DNA of 59,688 bases from Kiritimatiellia bacterium (lineage in GTDB: Bacteria; Verrucomicrobiota; Kiritimatiellia; RFP12; UBA1067), in contig JAFRDO010000042.1 of assembly GCA_017403825.1 (NCBI GenBank), forward strand, positions 1 through 59,688, given 5' to 3'. How positions within the stretch are numbered: the stretch's first letter is position 1; every line of letters starts with the position of its first letter. The position numbers were made by a program, and so were the translations under genes. Shown here piece after piece: positions 37,166 to 46,430 of the stretch. The notes below the pieces were generated by a model that had not been told where the DNA came from, made no database searches, and saw only the letters and a program-made list of their open reading frames with translations.

Positions 37166-38581
37166 TCAACGCTTCTGCTGGGAAAGCTTCCGTTCGATGA
37201 CTCCGCCCGGAAGATTGAGGAGCGGCAATGACAGGTTGTCGGGATATCCGTCTTCCCCAACGTTGTCCTCCGGAAACAGTCTTCCCCGAAGGTCGAACAA
37301 TGCATCCCTCGCCGTCTCCACAAGGCGCAATGTGTCGCGAGACGCAAAGCGCTGAAGTTGCGGTTCATACCCGCCGGCGGCGACTTGGTTTTCGGTGGCG
37401 ATGTAACCGAAATAATCCGTGGAGCAATACGCGATAAACGTGCGCTTGTACGGGCTATGCCACTTGATCTCAAGCCCAAGCTCATTGACAAGCTCGCCGG
37501 GAACCCCCACAAAAGCCACATCTCCAATTGAAATGCACTGTATCTCCTGCGTTTCCTTGTCACGTCCGAGAATCCCACGCCACTTCTTGCGCAGAGAGCT
37601 TTCAAACGTCGCGACCTTGCCGCCCACGCGCGGATTCTGGACCATGAAGCGGCCCGCGTTGCGCTGGATGTCGATGATGGCGGCGACCGACGCCATGGCC
37701 AGGTTCTCGCCGACCTTGCGCGCTCCACGAACGCCCAACTCGTCGTCCTTCGGCACAAGGTCGCCGCACGCTCCCGAGACGAACATCGCCTGCGCCCCTG
37801 TCTCGCTTTCCACATAGCGGCGATAGTACCCCGGGAAATCGCTCGTGATCCGCCGTCCGCCCCTGCCCGGCGAATGCGACGCGAGCGGATGCGCCGCATA
37901 GTTGCCGATCACGTAAAGCGGAATGCCCGTCTTGGAATCGAAGAACGCAATCGTGCCAAGCTCCTTGTCCGCGATGCCTGTCGCGATGCCGTGGAGCGTC
38001 CGCCGATAGGCGATGAAGCTTGCGCAGTTGTCGGCCGTGGTATAGCGCCGGTTGCGGTTTTCGTCGCACTGCGTAGAGAAGAACCCCACTTTCACGGTTC
38101 GCCATTCGCCGCGTTCCTTGAGATCGCGCACGGCTTCGGCCGTCGCGTTGTCGAGGAAATCGAGATAGCGCACGTCCAATCCCTTGCTGTCGCCCGCATA
38201 CCGGAATTTATCGCCCCAGCCGTGCATGCGGGTGTGCGGTCCGCCGTGGGTATGGGTGCAGGTGACCATCACGTTGGCTGCCGGCATCCCCATCGTCTCC
38301 GCCGCCATGGCCCGCATCTTCTGGATTGTGATCTTGTCCATTCCTAGCAGATCGAACGACATAAGCAAAACCTTGTCCTTGCCGTCATCGACACACACGC
38401 CGTTGATCTCCAGGTCGTCGAGCTTCGCCACCGAAACGTCATTGGTGCCGTATCCCGCCAGTCGCGTACCGACCTCGCAGGAGATATCCTTCCTGAACCA
38501 CGCAGCCCTAACCGTCCCAGGGTCAGCCTCGGCCATCAGCGCACCAACCGCCGAGAGCGCAAGCAACGTCCATTTGTTCAT
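37166..38581 (-). CDS. Neutral/alkaline ceramidase-like hydrolase
   Basis: About 471 residues with a signal peptide (WTLLALSAVGALMAEA). It matches the N-terminal domain family of neutral non-lysosomal ceramidase: VRAAWFRKDISCEVGTRLAGYG, VLLMSFDLLGM, VMVTCTHTHGGPHT as zinc ligands, NYAAHPLASHSPGRGG, ITSDFPGYYRRYVE, VSGACGDLVPKDDE, FVGVPGELVNELGLEIK. Such genes are common in Planctomycetes and Verrucomicrobia, where the substrate is rarely sphingolipid and usually unknown. It starts directly after the upstream stop, with AGGAGGA inside that gene's end, hence strongly coupled. Confidence 0.86.
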   Translation of the reverse strand: MNKWTLLALSAVGALMAEADPGTVRAAWFRKDISCEVGTRLAGYGTNDVSVAKLDDLEINGVCVDDGKDKVLLMSFDLLGMDKITIQKMRAMAAETMGMPAANVMVTCTHTHGGPHTRMHGWGDKFRYAGDSKGLDVRYLDFLDNATAEAVRDLKERGEWRTVKVGFFSTQCDENRNRRYTTADNCASFIAYRRTLHGIATGIADKELGTIAFFDSKTGIPLYVIGNYAAHPLASHSPGRGGRRITSDFPGYYRRYVESETGAQAMFVSGACGDLVPKDDELGVRGARKVGENLAMASVAAIIDIQRNAGRFMVQNPRVGGKVATFESSLRKKWRGILGRDKETQEIQCISIGDVAFVGVPGELVNELGLEIKWHSPYKRTFIAYCSTDYFGYIATENQVAAGGYEPQLQRFASRDTLRLVETARDALFDLRGRLFPEDNVGEDGYPDNLSLPLLNLPGGVIERKLSQQKR

Positions 38582-41365
38582 TCAGTCCTCCTTCGTGGCA
38601 TGCGCCTTCCGTTCCTTTGCCGAGAGGGCGAACCAACAAGTCTCGCCGGCATCCATGTCCAGGCGCATCACATTGTCCGCAACCGGCTCCGCTTTGCCGG
38701 TTTTCATGTTCGTCACCATTGCCGGGAAAGGCAGCCGGAAATCATACCGTCCCGCAAGCAGGCCATGCACGGAAATGAAATTCCCATTCATGTCAACCTG
38801 AAGACCGGGCTTCTCCACCGGAGCATACGCACCGCCCTCGCGAGCCAGACGGTTGAACAGCCCCGGCGAGAGCCCGCCCGGATCGCAGATGTACACGCCG
38901 CGCCAGCCTTTCCAGTCCAGCGCGGCGACGGCAGGGGCACCGTCCTCGACGTAGCGCGCCAGCACTTTCATTTCGGGCGTCTCCGAAACCGTCACGCGCC
39001 GCGAATCGGCATACTTCGAACCGTCCTGCCATCGGTAGAACGCGCGAAGGCAGTTCGCATGCATGATGCTCGCGGCATCCTCGCCCTCGGCACACACGGC
39101 GCGAATCTCGTGGCTCAGCTTGTTCTTCGACAGCGTCGGCGAGAAGCCTGTCGTCTCCGCACCGCCATACAGGGCCGTCCCGGACAGGAAGACCAGCGTT
39201 CGTCCGCCGCGCTTGAGCGATTCGAAGAGCCTCTTGCGGCGGTCGTCGAGCTTGCGGAACGTCGCGAACACGATCACCTTGTACTGCGCCGCCAGCGACG
39301 GGTTGCGCAGCCAGTCGTCCGCAAGCCACACGTCATATGGCACGCCGGACGCCGCCAGCTGCGGCCACTGCTGCAGCACCAGGGCGTTCGCGCCAGGCTC
39401 GTCGGGACGTCCCGGCTGGTTGACGAGCAACTGCCCAGCCTCGTCAACGACAATCGCCGCGCCAGGCCGCCACGGTGACGGCTCGTGCGTCAGCAACTCC
39501 TCGTACTGCCTTAGCGTAAGCCCGATGTCTTGGGCGATTTCGCGCGGGTAGAACCATCCGTTCGCCATGTCATAGAACCAGTATCCCATGTTGGCGGCCC
39601 ACATGATTCCTGCGTGCTTCCGGTACGTCGTCTGCCACATCCCGAAATCCTCGGCCATGCCGCTGACCTTCGGCCCCACGAAACCCGTTTTAGCCCAGGA
39701 ATCCCATCCGCCGTACGTGCGCAGATCGAACTCGTACCACATCATCTTGCCGTGCAGATGGAGGGAGTTGGTGGGCAGGCGCCGCCCCTGCCCCACGCCC
39801 GGCGGACGCTGCGGATACGTCGGCTGCGGCACTATCACGTCCATTGCGTCGGACCGGGCGAACGCCGTGATGTCGCGCGCGGCCTCGTTCGCGCCGCCGA
39901 AGGGAAGCATGCACCATCTTACGCCGATGATGGGCTTGCCGAAGAGCTTCTTCATATGCCGCACGAAATCCTCCTGCGCGCGGAAACCCGTCTGCTTCGC
40001 GAAGTAGTTGTAGTCGGCGCCGGGATTGTCCTCCTTCAGGTACTCCGCGTACTCCCTTTTCGCCGGCTCCGAATAGTCAGGGAACGGCGAGGCGAACTGT
40101 CCGTCGTGGTAGCCAGTGAAATGCACGCCCACCACGCGCTTGGCAAGCCCTGTGCGCTTGAGCTCCGCAACGAGAGCGGTGAGGTTCGTCTTCACGGCCT
40201 CGCGCCAGACGCGGGACGAGTACGAGATCCACGGCCACCGCTTCTCCTTGCCCGTCGCCTTGCCGGAGGCACAGTAGTTCGTAAGCGCGCTGCCGCTCGT
40301 GCCGTACACCACGGAACCGTCCGCCCGTCGCCACGTCTCGTCCGGATGCTCCTCCGTAAACTCGGTGTAGGCGTTTGCGTTTATGCCGAGAAGGATCACG
40401 CTCTTGTCCGCTATCTTCATCTGCTGCCGGATGTCTTCCACAGCACCCTTGGCGTCGAAACCGTCTTTCGTCCAATACGCCCGGACCAGATCCTCGCTCG
40501 TTCGCCCGAAGCAGACGGTCGTGACCGCAATCCGCACGCCGGCATCCTGCATCGGCTTCATCGCGAACACGTTGACATCCTTCGGGACGTTCGGGATGAC
40601 GCGGCTCCTGTAGACCATCGGCGCGACGACCTTCCCATCCACGACAAGCCGGCTCAGCCCGTCGATGCGCTGCACCTTGGCCGTATGCTCCACGTCCGCC
40701 GCCAGCTCGCGGTTGAACGTCGCGTCGTCCGTCTCGTCCGCGCTCCTGTCGATATTGGTCTTCGACGCCCATTCCTTCGCCCAGGCCGCGGCGGAAGGCG
40801 TGAGATCCTCCGCACACAAGTTAATCCAAGTGGTTTTCGAGGGCGTGCCGGCGATGATGAGGACGGGGTGCACCTCGCCGCTCTCATCCACCTTGAAATA
40901 GCCGTACTTGCGCATCGTGGTGCCTTCGGCGGTGTTGATCACGCCGCGCCGGAACGGACCGCCGCCACTGTCAAGCCCCTTGGTCATCCTGAAGTTTTCG
41001 CTCGTGCTCCACGCCCGGAGCACGGCAACCGCCGTTTCGGGATTCGCGCCGCTGCCGGTCCAATCCGCCAAGAATCGGAGATTCTGCCCAGGACGCGCCT
41101 TGAAGCCGTCCGACGTCACGACTATGTACCCCTTGTCGTTCGTCTTGTCAATCTTCAGCAGACCGTCGCCGAACTTGACCTCGCCCTCGGCGCCATCCCG
41201 CAACTCCGCCTTGAAACCCCTGCCGTCAGCGTGGAACGCCGCTTTCCATATCGTCTTTACCGGTGTCCGCTCACGCCTGTCGGGATCGACGTTGCGCCAG
41301 CCCTCCGTAAACGCCAGACACGGCGCAACTACCGAAAGCGCCGCCAAGCACAAAAGCATCTTCAT
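38582..41365 (-). CDS. Exported GH42-like glycoside hydrolase
   Basis: About 927 residues, signal peptide MKMLLCLAALSVVAPCLA. The centre (~270-620) is a TIM-barrel of the beta-galactosidase/GH42-like type: AGVRIAVTTVCFG, VVGVHFTGYHDGQF, GKPIIGVRWCMLPFGG and MMWYEFDLRTYGGWD, where the last Glu may be catalytic. Then follows a class I amidotransferase-like fold (YKVIVFATFRKLDDRRKRLF, GGRTLVFLSG), as in the trimerisation domain of GH42. The N-terminal 200 residues look like a jelly-roll. Substrate unknown. The start 41365 has GGGAG 8 bases upstream; the GTG at 41380 is an alternative. Confidence 0.72.
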   Translation of the reverse strand: MKMLLCLAALSVVAPCLAFTEGWRNVDPDRRERTPVKTIWKAAFHADGRGFKAELRDGAEGEVKFGDGLLKIDKTNDKGYIVVTSDGFKARPGQNLRFLADWTGSGANPETAVAVLRAWSTSENFRMTKGLDSGGGPFRRGVINTAEGTTMRKYGYFKVDESGEVHPVLIIAGTPSKTTWINLCAEDLTPSAAAWAKEWASKTNIDRSADETDDATFNRELAADVEHTAKVQRIDGLSRLVVDGKVVAPMVYRSRVIPNVPKDVNVFAMKPMQDAGVRIAVTTVCFGRTSEDLVRAYWTKDGFDAKGAVEDIRQQMKIADKSVILLGINANAYTEFTEEHPDETWRRADGSVVYGTSGSALTNYCASGKATGKEKRWPWISYSSRVWREAVKTNLTALVAELKRTGLAKRVVGVHFTGYHDGQFASPFPDYSEPAKREYAEYLKEDNPGADYNYFAKQTGFRAQEDFVRHMKKLFGKPIIGVRWCMLPFGGANEAARDITAFARSDAMDVIVPQPTYPQRPPGVGQGRRLPTNSLHLHGKMMWYEFDLRTYGGWDSWAKTGFVGPKVSGMAEDFGMWQTTYRKHAGIMWAANMGYWFYDMANGWFYPREIAQDIGLTLRQYEELLTHEPSPWRPGAAIVVDEAGQLLVNQPGRPDEPGANALVLQQWPQLAASGVPYDVWLADDWLRNPSLAAQYKVIVFATFRKLDDRRKRLFESLKRGGRTLVFLSGTALYGGAETTGFSPTLSKNKLSHEIRAVCAEGEDAASIMHANCLRAFYRWQDGSKYADSRRVTVSETPEMKVLARYVEDGAPAVAALDWKGWRGVYICDPGGLSPGLFNRLAREGGAYAPVEKPGLQVDMNGNFISVHGLLAGRYDFRLPFPAMVTNMKTGKAEPVADNVMRLDMDAGETCWFALSAKERKAHATKED

Positions 41366-41387
41366 TCCCTCATCTCCCACCCCGCCA

Positions 41388-41465
41388 TCATTGGATGGTA
41401 AAGATCATGCCAAGCCTGTCGGCGGTAAGATAGCCGTCGTCATCCACGCGGAGCGGATCGCCATT
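41388..41465 (-). other. Conserved C-terminal tail in frame behind an amber codon
   Basis: Directly after the TAG at 41466-41468, the same frame continues for 25 codons to TGA (41388-41390). It reads DPLRVDDDGYLTADRLG then MIFTIQ, matching the paralog's SLRVDDNGYLTATPPG then TVIVIF. The conservation shows this tail was, or is, translated. Confidence 0.85.
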
Positions 41466-43961
41466 CTACATCTTGAACATACGCGGACGCGGAACGGCCG
41501 CCTTGGAGGTGCCGAAGCGAATTGCCTTTTCGGCAAAACCATAGACGGTCACCTTTTCTGTTGCCGTCCACGGCATGGCGCTCGAATCGGCAAACGTAAG
41601 CGTCGCACCCTCGCCGAGCGAAATCGCTCCGCCCGCCGCATAAATCGTGAGTGGACCACAACTGTTTGCCGTCCCCGCCGCCGCCGCGAGCGTACCGCCC
41701 TTCAGGCGGAATGGCGTCCGCGGTCCCACCGCATCGCTTGCGCCGAGGAGCCACGTGCCTTCCTCAAGATCGATCGGTCCCATCGGCTCGTTGTTCGTTC
41801 CGCACGGCTGCATGAAGAGCATCGTCCCGGCACCGGTCTTACGCACCACGACATTCGTATGCGCCCAATCGGAGACATATCGACGGAAGGGACCGTGCAT
41901 CACAAGATCGGCCTCGTTGTTCCCCGTCACATCCCAAACGTCAAACTTTATCGTACGTCTCGCGTTGTTCGCGCCGGTTTCCGTATGGACGGTGTTATAG
42001 CAATGTGATGGCAGGGATCCCCGCACCTTCCACCAAGCGACGTTCGTTGCAGATTGCGTGTGGCCAATCCGGAACTGCAACCCCGTCACCACCGCCCCGT
42101 CGTACAGATACAGGTGGCTTATGAATGCCTTGCCGACGGGGGACGTGTTGTCGGGATTGCCGCTGATTAATGTACCGCCGCGCAGTTCCATAATCTGTTT
42201 AGGCCCGGGCGTCCATTGTCCCCATTGGTATAGCATTCCGCCTTCATGCACACGAATCTGGCATGTGCCGCCTACATACGCCTCGGCCTCAAGACTAGTC
42301 ATGACCGGTTGCGGATCAAGAACCATATCGCCGCCGGCAAACACATCCACCGTCCCTTTCTCAGGAAGCGAATTCGTACGGCAGAACGTCACCGCCATCC
42401 GCCCGGCGGCACTTCCCGCAATCTCAATCGCGCTCCCCTCCGCAAACGCCAGATCATTGGTTGCAGAAAGTCCGACGGCAGCAAAACGGCCCACCCTGGC
42501 AGAATACACAGTAAATTCATGGACATTGTACGCTGCCTTGCTAGCATCCGTGGCAACATCGGCTTTAGTGCCGCCGTAGTTTGTCTTGATCAAATCGGTT
42601 CCAAGCGCCTTGTTGCTTGGAGACCAGCACCACAGTCCCTTCGCCCCTACGTGATCTCCAAGCTGCCGGAACTCCACCACGAGACAGCGAAGGGTTGTGC
42701 CGCCAGACGTGTTCTGAAGAAACTGCACCTGTCCCGTCGCTACAAGCCCTGATTCGGCTATCGTATAGTTGTAGAGTTGTGATTCACTGTCCTTGGCAGC
42801 CCCTCCGATGTTCGCCCCGGTCATCTTTCCGACAAGATTGGTGATATCGTTGAGCGTACACCACTGGGCGATGATCTGCCAAGTATTGGTGGCAAGGAAG
42901 CCGCTGGTGTAATATGCCGCTCCGGAATTGGCCGAGTCAGCTGTTCTTTCGTAACGGAATGTGCCAGAGCTGTAGATAGCGGCATAATTCGTGACCACTG
43001 CACCGACATCATCTGCCGTGAACACGCCGGCATTTGAAATGGAGGTCCCCGCCCCCAGTCTATTTACGCCGCTCGCCGCTCCAGCCGTGACAGAGATGCC
43101 GGCCGCCACCGAAACGGGCATGTACGCACCATCCGTCGAATTCGTGACAGATCCTTCAAGCCGCACCGTCGGCAACGCACCAATATACTTCATCGTCAGC
43201 TGATTGATGCCGTATCCCTTTGTGCCGCCGGACGCATAGGATCGGGTCATCAACTGATACGGATAGCTTTTGTTGAAAGAGCCTGTATGCGAGGCGTAAT
43301 AACTTATGTCCTCACCCTCCACACTCTCCTCGAACGCAGAAAAATTGCCGCTCCGTTCGATGATGGCGGCGATACCGTCCTCCGTCTGCTTCAGTTTGGC
43401 CCAGATGCACTTTATGGCAGGTTTATTGTTACCTGAGGAGACGTAACTGAAGTGAGCCTGCATGTCCGCATAGGCAACCTCATTCGAGACGTAGCGCGAG
43501 ACGTTGTAAATATTGAAATGGTTCGGGTTGTGGCTGTCGGCTGGTCCTTCAGATGTTACGGGCTGCCACTCGTCAAGGTTCTTCCCGGGGAAGATCAGCG
43601 TCCAGTCGGGATCCAGCTGGAGATACGTCGTATCGTTCGTCCAAGAAATCGTCTCCTCGTAGGTTTGCGGCTGGAATGCGAGCGTACCCGTTCCATCCAA
43701 CGTGTTGGAGATGACGAGACTGCCACCCGTACCGGTGAACGTCGGATTCTCAGCCAAAGGAATCGTGTCGCCGACGAGGGTCACGGTATCGCCCTTCGCC
43801 ACGTTGGAAACGATATGCGTTATCTTGCTGTTGCCGTCGTAGGTGAACGTGACGACACCATCGCCAAGGCTCGTATCACCTGTTGTGTAAGTAAGCGTCT
43901 GTTCCGCCGCCGAACAGGCAAGCGCACACGCCACCGTTACCGTCAAGCATTCTAACTTCAT
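41466..43961 (-). CDS. Large secreted beta-helix-type surface protein with an internal amber stop near its end
   Basis: About 831 residues to the TAG. Signal peptide MKLECLTVTVACALACSAA, then EQTLTYTTGD. It is a full-length paralog of the protein at 34379-37102, with the same opening, the same VISNTLDGTGTL region, and the same ending block GEGATLTFADSSAMPWTATE then GFAEKAIRFGTSKAA. Passenger-like repeats dominate; no catalytic site is seen. The frame stops at TAG after RPRMFKM, 25 codons short of the conserved end. Either the gene is recently truncated or the stop is read through. AAAGGA lies 6 bases before ATG 43961; the frame could start at GTG 43976. Confidence 0.8.
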   Translation of the reverse strand: MKLECLTVTVACALACSAAEQTLTYTTGDTSLGDGVVTFTYDGNSKITHIVSNVAKGDTVTLVGDTIPLAENPTFTGTGGSLVISNTLDGTGTLAFQPQTYEETISWTNDTTYLQLDPDWTLIFPGKNLDEWQPVTSEGPADSHNPNHFNIYNVSRYVSNEVAYADMQAHFSYVSSGNNKPAIKCIWAKLKQTEDGIAAIIERSGNFSAFEESVEGEDISYYASHTGSFNKSYPYQLMTRSYASGGTKGYGINQLTMKYIGALPTVRLEGSVTNSTDGAYMPVSVAAGISVTAGAASGVNRLGAGTSISNAGVFTADDVGAVVTNYAAIYSSGTFRYERTADSANSGAAYYTSGFLATNTWQIIAQWCTLNDITNLVGKMTGANIGGAAKDSESQLYNYTIAESGLVATGQVQFLQNTSGGTTLRCLVVEFRQLGDHVGAKGLWCWSPSNKALGTDLIKTNYGGTKADVATDASKAAYNVHEFTVYSARVGRFAAVGLSATNDLAFAEGSAIEIAGSAAGRMAVTFCRTNSLPEKGTVDVFAGGDMVLDPQPVMTSLEAEAYVGGTCQIRVHEGGMLYQWGQWTPGPKQIMELRGGTLISGNPDNTSPVGKAFISHLYLYDGAVVTGLQFRIGHTQSATNVAWWKVRGSLPSHCYNTVHTETGANNARRTIKFDVWDVTGNNEADLVMHGPFRRYVSDWAHTNVVVRKTGAGTMLFMQPCGTNNEPMGPIDLEEGTWLLGASDAVGPRTPFRLKGGTLAAAAGTANSCGPLTIYAAGGAISLGEGATLTFADSSAMPWTATEKVTVYGFAEKAIRFGTSKAAVPRPRMFKM

Positions 43962-44013
43962 GTCTGTTCCTTTCACGCTTCAGCACACAACATATTCAAC
44001 GAGAACGCTTGGA

Positions 44014-44019
44014 ATTATA
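44014..44019 (-). promoter_or_regulatory. Extended -10 promoter of the amber-interrupted beta-helix gene
   Basis: Minus-strand CTTTTGATATAAT: TGA-TATAAT. It lies in the 105-base gap behind the 44067 gene, giving a leader of about 45 bases. This could be the promoter for the run of genes down to about 31.3 kb. Confidence 0.7.
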
Positions 44020-44066
44020 TCAAAAGCCGCCGCAAATCACAAGCATCCTTGGGCAGCATCCAGGCG

Positions 44067-45386
44067 CTACGGCAGGCGCAGCAGAACGCCGCCGCCGCGT
44101 TGAAGCGCTAGGTCGAACTCGGCGCCTGCAGGCGACCATGTGCCGGCACGCGGATCGAACCGTTCGGCGGCAGACGGCGCCTTGACATGGATCGTGCGGT
44201 CCTTCCTGTAGTCGCAGTTCACCACCATCAGGTGCGTAGGCTTGCCGGGCGTGTCAAAGCGCGTGACGAGCGTGGTGTCCGTCAGTTCCTGAAGCGGCTT
44301 AAGCTCCGCATACGGCGTCTCGGGCGTGATCTTCAAGAGTGCCTGGTCGCCGTATGGCGTGGTGCCAGGCGCGTGAAGTCCCTGAAAGTACGCGCCCGTG
44401 AAGTTGAGCGGCGAAAGCACCGAGGCAAAGGCGATAAAGTCGCGGTTGATCGACTTCACCCCCTCGTACTTCTCGCCAACCGTGCCGTCAAGCGCGGCAA
44501 TCGTGCCGTCGTGCCCCTTGCGGCAATAGACGTAATAGTAGAAGCCGTGAGCGCCATACGCCGCCGTCGAATGGACGAGATAACGCATCTCGTCAACCGT
44601 CGGAATGCGCGGCGACTTTGGGGACGCCAGATGCCCCGGCACCCACGTGCAGGCCTGAAGCCCGTTCCAGAACGGTACCCGACGTGCGCTGGCGCTCTGG
44701 CGGACGATGCCGAGGTTAAGGAAGTAGTTCGAGGCATCGCCATTGCTCTTGAGCTGGTAGTGGTCGTAGGTAATCAGCTCCGGACGGTAGATTTCACCGA
44801 AAAGCCTCACATGCTCCCAATACGATGCGATGATGTCATTCGCAAAGCCAAGCCTTTTCTCCTCGCCATCCTTGCCGCCCACGCCCAGCTGCTTGTGGTT
44901 GGCGTACGTCGGCAGCAGGTTGAACCAGCTCGCATGGTTCGGGTCTAGGCTGTGAATGTACTCCTTCACGCGCGCCAGCTGTGCGAACATCTCCGCAGGC
45001 GCCTCGTCGAAGTGCTCGTAGAGGTAGAGCGCAGGGTGGTTCTTCACGCGGGCGATGCGCTCGGCGAGCGCCGCCTTCTGCGCCGAGTTGTCCAGATCAA
45101 CCTTCGCCCATTCGGTTGTCGGATCGACGCTGTAGATGACGCGCAACCCATATTTTGCAGCGATGTCCAGCTCTTCCGGACGACTAGCCCACACGGTGTT
45201 GAAGCCGCCTTCCTTCAGTTGCTTCGCCCAAGCGTCGGTGAGGGTCTGCTCCTGTCCGGGGCACCCCGGACCGAACCAGTAGGTCGTAACCGGCTCGCCA
45301 GGTTCCCATGCCGCAAAAGCACCCCCTGCAAGAAGGCCGCCAGCCAAAACTACAAGCGATTTCTTAGCATTCATGATGATATTCAT
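44067..45386 (-). CDS. Exported TIM-barrel protein, glycoside hydrolase-like
   Basis: About 439 residues with a signal peptide (SLVVLAGGLLAGGAFA). The body looks like an (alpha/beta)8 barrel: EGGFNTVWASRPEELDIAAKYGLRV, NHPALYLYEHFDEAPAE (a candidate acid/base Glu/Asp-Glu region), AAYGAHGFYYYVYC, and a small C-terminal beta domain ending GGGVLLRLP. This resembles uncharacterised GH-like proteins beside polysaccharide loci. I cannot assign a GH family. AAAGG sits ~10 bases before the ATG. Confidence 0.6.
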   Translation of the reverse strand: MNIIMNAKKSLVVLAGGLLAGGAFAAWEPGEPVTTYWFGPGCPGQEQTLTDAWAKQLKEGGFNTVWASRPEELDIAAKYGLRVIYSVDPTTEWAKVDLDNSAQKAALAERIARVKNHPALYLYEHFDEAPAEMFAQLARVKEYIHSLDPNHASWFNLLPTYANHKQLGVGGKDGEEKRLGFANDIIASYWEHVRLFGEIYRPELITYDHYQLKSNGDASNYFLNLGIVRQSASARRVPFWNGLQACTWVPGHLASPKSPRIPTVDEMRYLVHSTAAYGAHGFYYYVYCRKGHDGTIAALDGTVGEKYEGVKSINRDFIAFASVLSPLNFTGAYFQGLHAPGTTPYGDQALLKITPETPYAELKPLQELTDTTLVTRFDTPGKPTHLMVVNCDYRKDRTIHVKAPSAAERFDPRAGTWSPAGAEFDLALQRGGGVLLRLP

Positions 45387-45453
45387 TTGTTTTTGCCTTT
45401 CTTAGTGTGTAAACATGCGAGATTTTTTGGGATTAGTGCAGTACAAGGCGTCT

Positions 45454-46359
45454 TCACCTCTCTATCGCCTTGTCAAACACGCCATAACGGGTTATGTCGG
45501 TGAACTTGCCGTCCTTCAGCTCGGCGAATTTCACCACGCCCTGCACAGGCAACTTCGGGTTCTGGCGCGCGTGCATCCAGTTCGGCGTGTAGCAGAACGC
45601 GAAGCGCACCGCGCCGTCCTTGCCGCCCGGCACCACGTCCATGCCGTTGTTCCAGCCATACACATACTTGGCCACGATGTTGAAATTGGTGTCATAGACG
45701 ATTAGGTTGGGGGTGTTTGCCGTCTCGTCGAGCGTGTAGTAGCTCGAATAGATGTACTTGCCGTCGGTCGTCATGTTCTGAGAACCGCACGAGGAATCGT
45801 CGCCATGGTCCACGATGAACGGCTCGCCGATAGGCTCCAGCGTCTCAGCGTTGAACTTGCCGTACCAGTTCTTGTGGCCAAGCCTGTCTTGCGCATAGCG
45901 GCCCATGTTCATGTAGATTACGCCATCGAGGCACGTTATGCCGTCCGAGCCACTGTGCCAGTCAAGCTTGTGCAGCTTCAGCGGAGCGAGGGTTTCGGCA
46001 TCGTAGACGCCGATGGCACCGCACCACTGCTCGCCCGAACCTTTCTTTGGCTTCAGCCACACTCCTGTGTAGAGCTTGCCGTTCCAGAGGCAGATGTCGC
46101 CGCCGTGGACGTCCACCTCCACGCGATTGATGAACCGCCCGTACCAGTCGGTCTTCACTATCTGATCATGGAAGGAGAAGTAGAGCGCGTTCGAGCTTAC
46201 GCACATTCCCTGAACATGTCCGCACCACGTCTTGCCGATCCATTCCTTCACTGCACCCTCCGCCGTGACGACGGGACACCAGTTCGGCACCTTCCACTCA
46301 GCCGCTGGAAGGGTTGCGGCTGCCGCAATTGCAAGCATCAGAAGCACATTGCGCTTCAT
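45454..46359 (-). CDS. Exported beta-propeller protein related to the N terminus of the 2132-residue protein
   Basis: About 301 residues, signal peptide MKRNVLLMLAIAAAATLPAA. Repeated blades (HVQGMCVSSNALYFSFHDQ, VDVHGGDICLWNGKLYTGVW, GKYIYSSYYTLDE) suggest a 5-7 bladed propeller. The first blades align with residues ~24-80 of the giant protein at 52868-59266 (SHLQGVACDGTYVYWSFTTR, GHSGDLCVHNGKVYVATDEG). Several conserved Cys could form disulfides. Function unknown; a binding role is likely. GGAGA precedes the ATG by 4-6 bases. Confidence 0.75.
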   Translation of the reverse strand: MKRNVLLMLAIAAAATLPAAEWKVPNWCPVVTAEGAVKEWIGKTWCGHVQGMCVSSNALYFSFHDQIVKTDWYGRFINRVEVDVHGGDICLWNGKLYTGVWLKPKKGSGEQWCGAIGVYDAETLAPLKLHKLDWHSGSDGITCLDGVIYMNMGRYAQDRLGHKNWYGKFNAETLEPIGEPFIVDHGDDSSCGSQNMTTDGKYIYSSYYTLDETANTPNLIVYDTNFNIVAKYVYGWNNGMDVVPGGKDGAVRFAFCYTPNWMHARQNPKLPVQGVVKFAELKDGKFTDITRYGVFDKAIER

Positions 46360-46390
46360 TTCGTCTCCTCGTGTAGTTGCATTTCAAGCC

Positions 46391-46396
46391 ATTCTA
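46391..46396 (-). promoter_or_regulatory. Extended -10 promoter of the small beta-propeller gene
   Basis: Minus-strand TTATGGTAGAAT: TGG-TAGAAT, about 31 bases before ATG 46359, with AGGAGA in the leader. Confidence 0.55.
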
Positions 46397-46430
46397 CCAT
46401 AACCCCCATCAGCTTTCAAGCGGCGTTCCG

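Noticed and set aside
39530..41401. 623-codon open frame on the plus strand
   Set aside because: Antisense of the GH42-like gene, no recognisable domain and no ribosome binding site.
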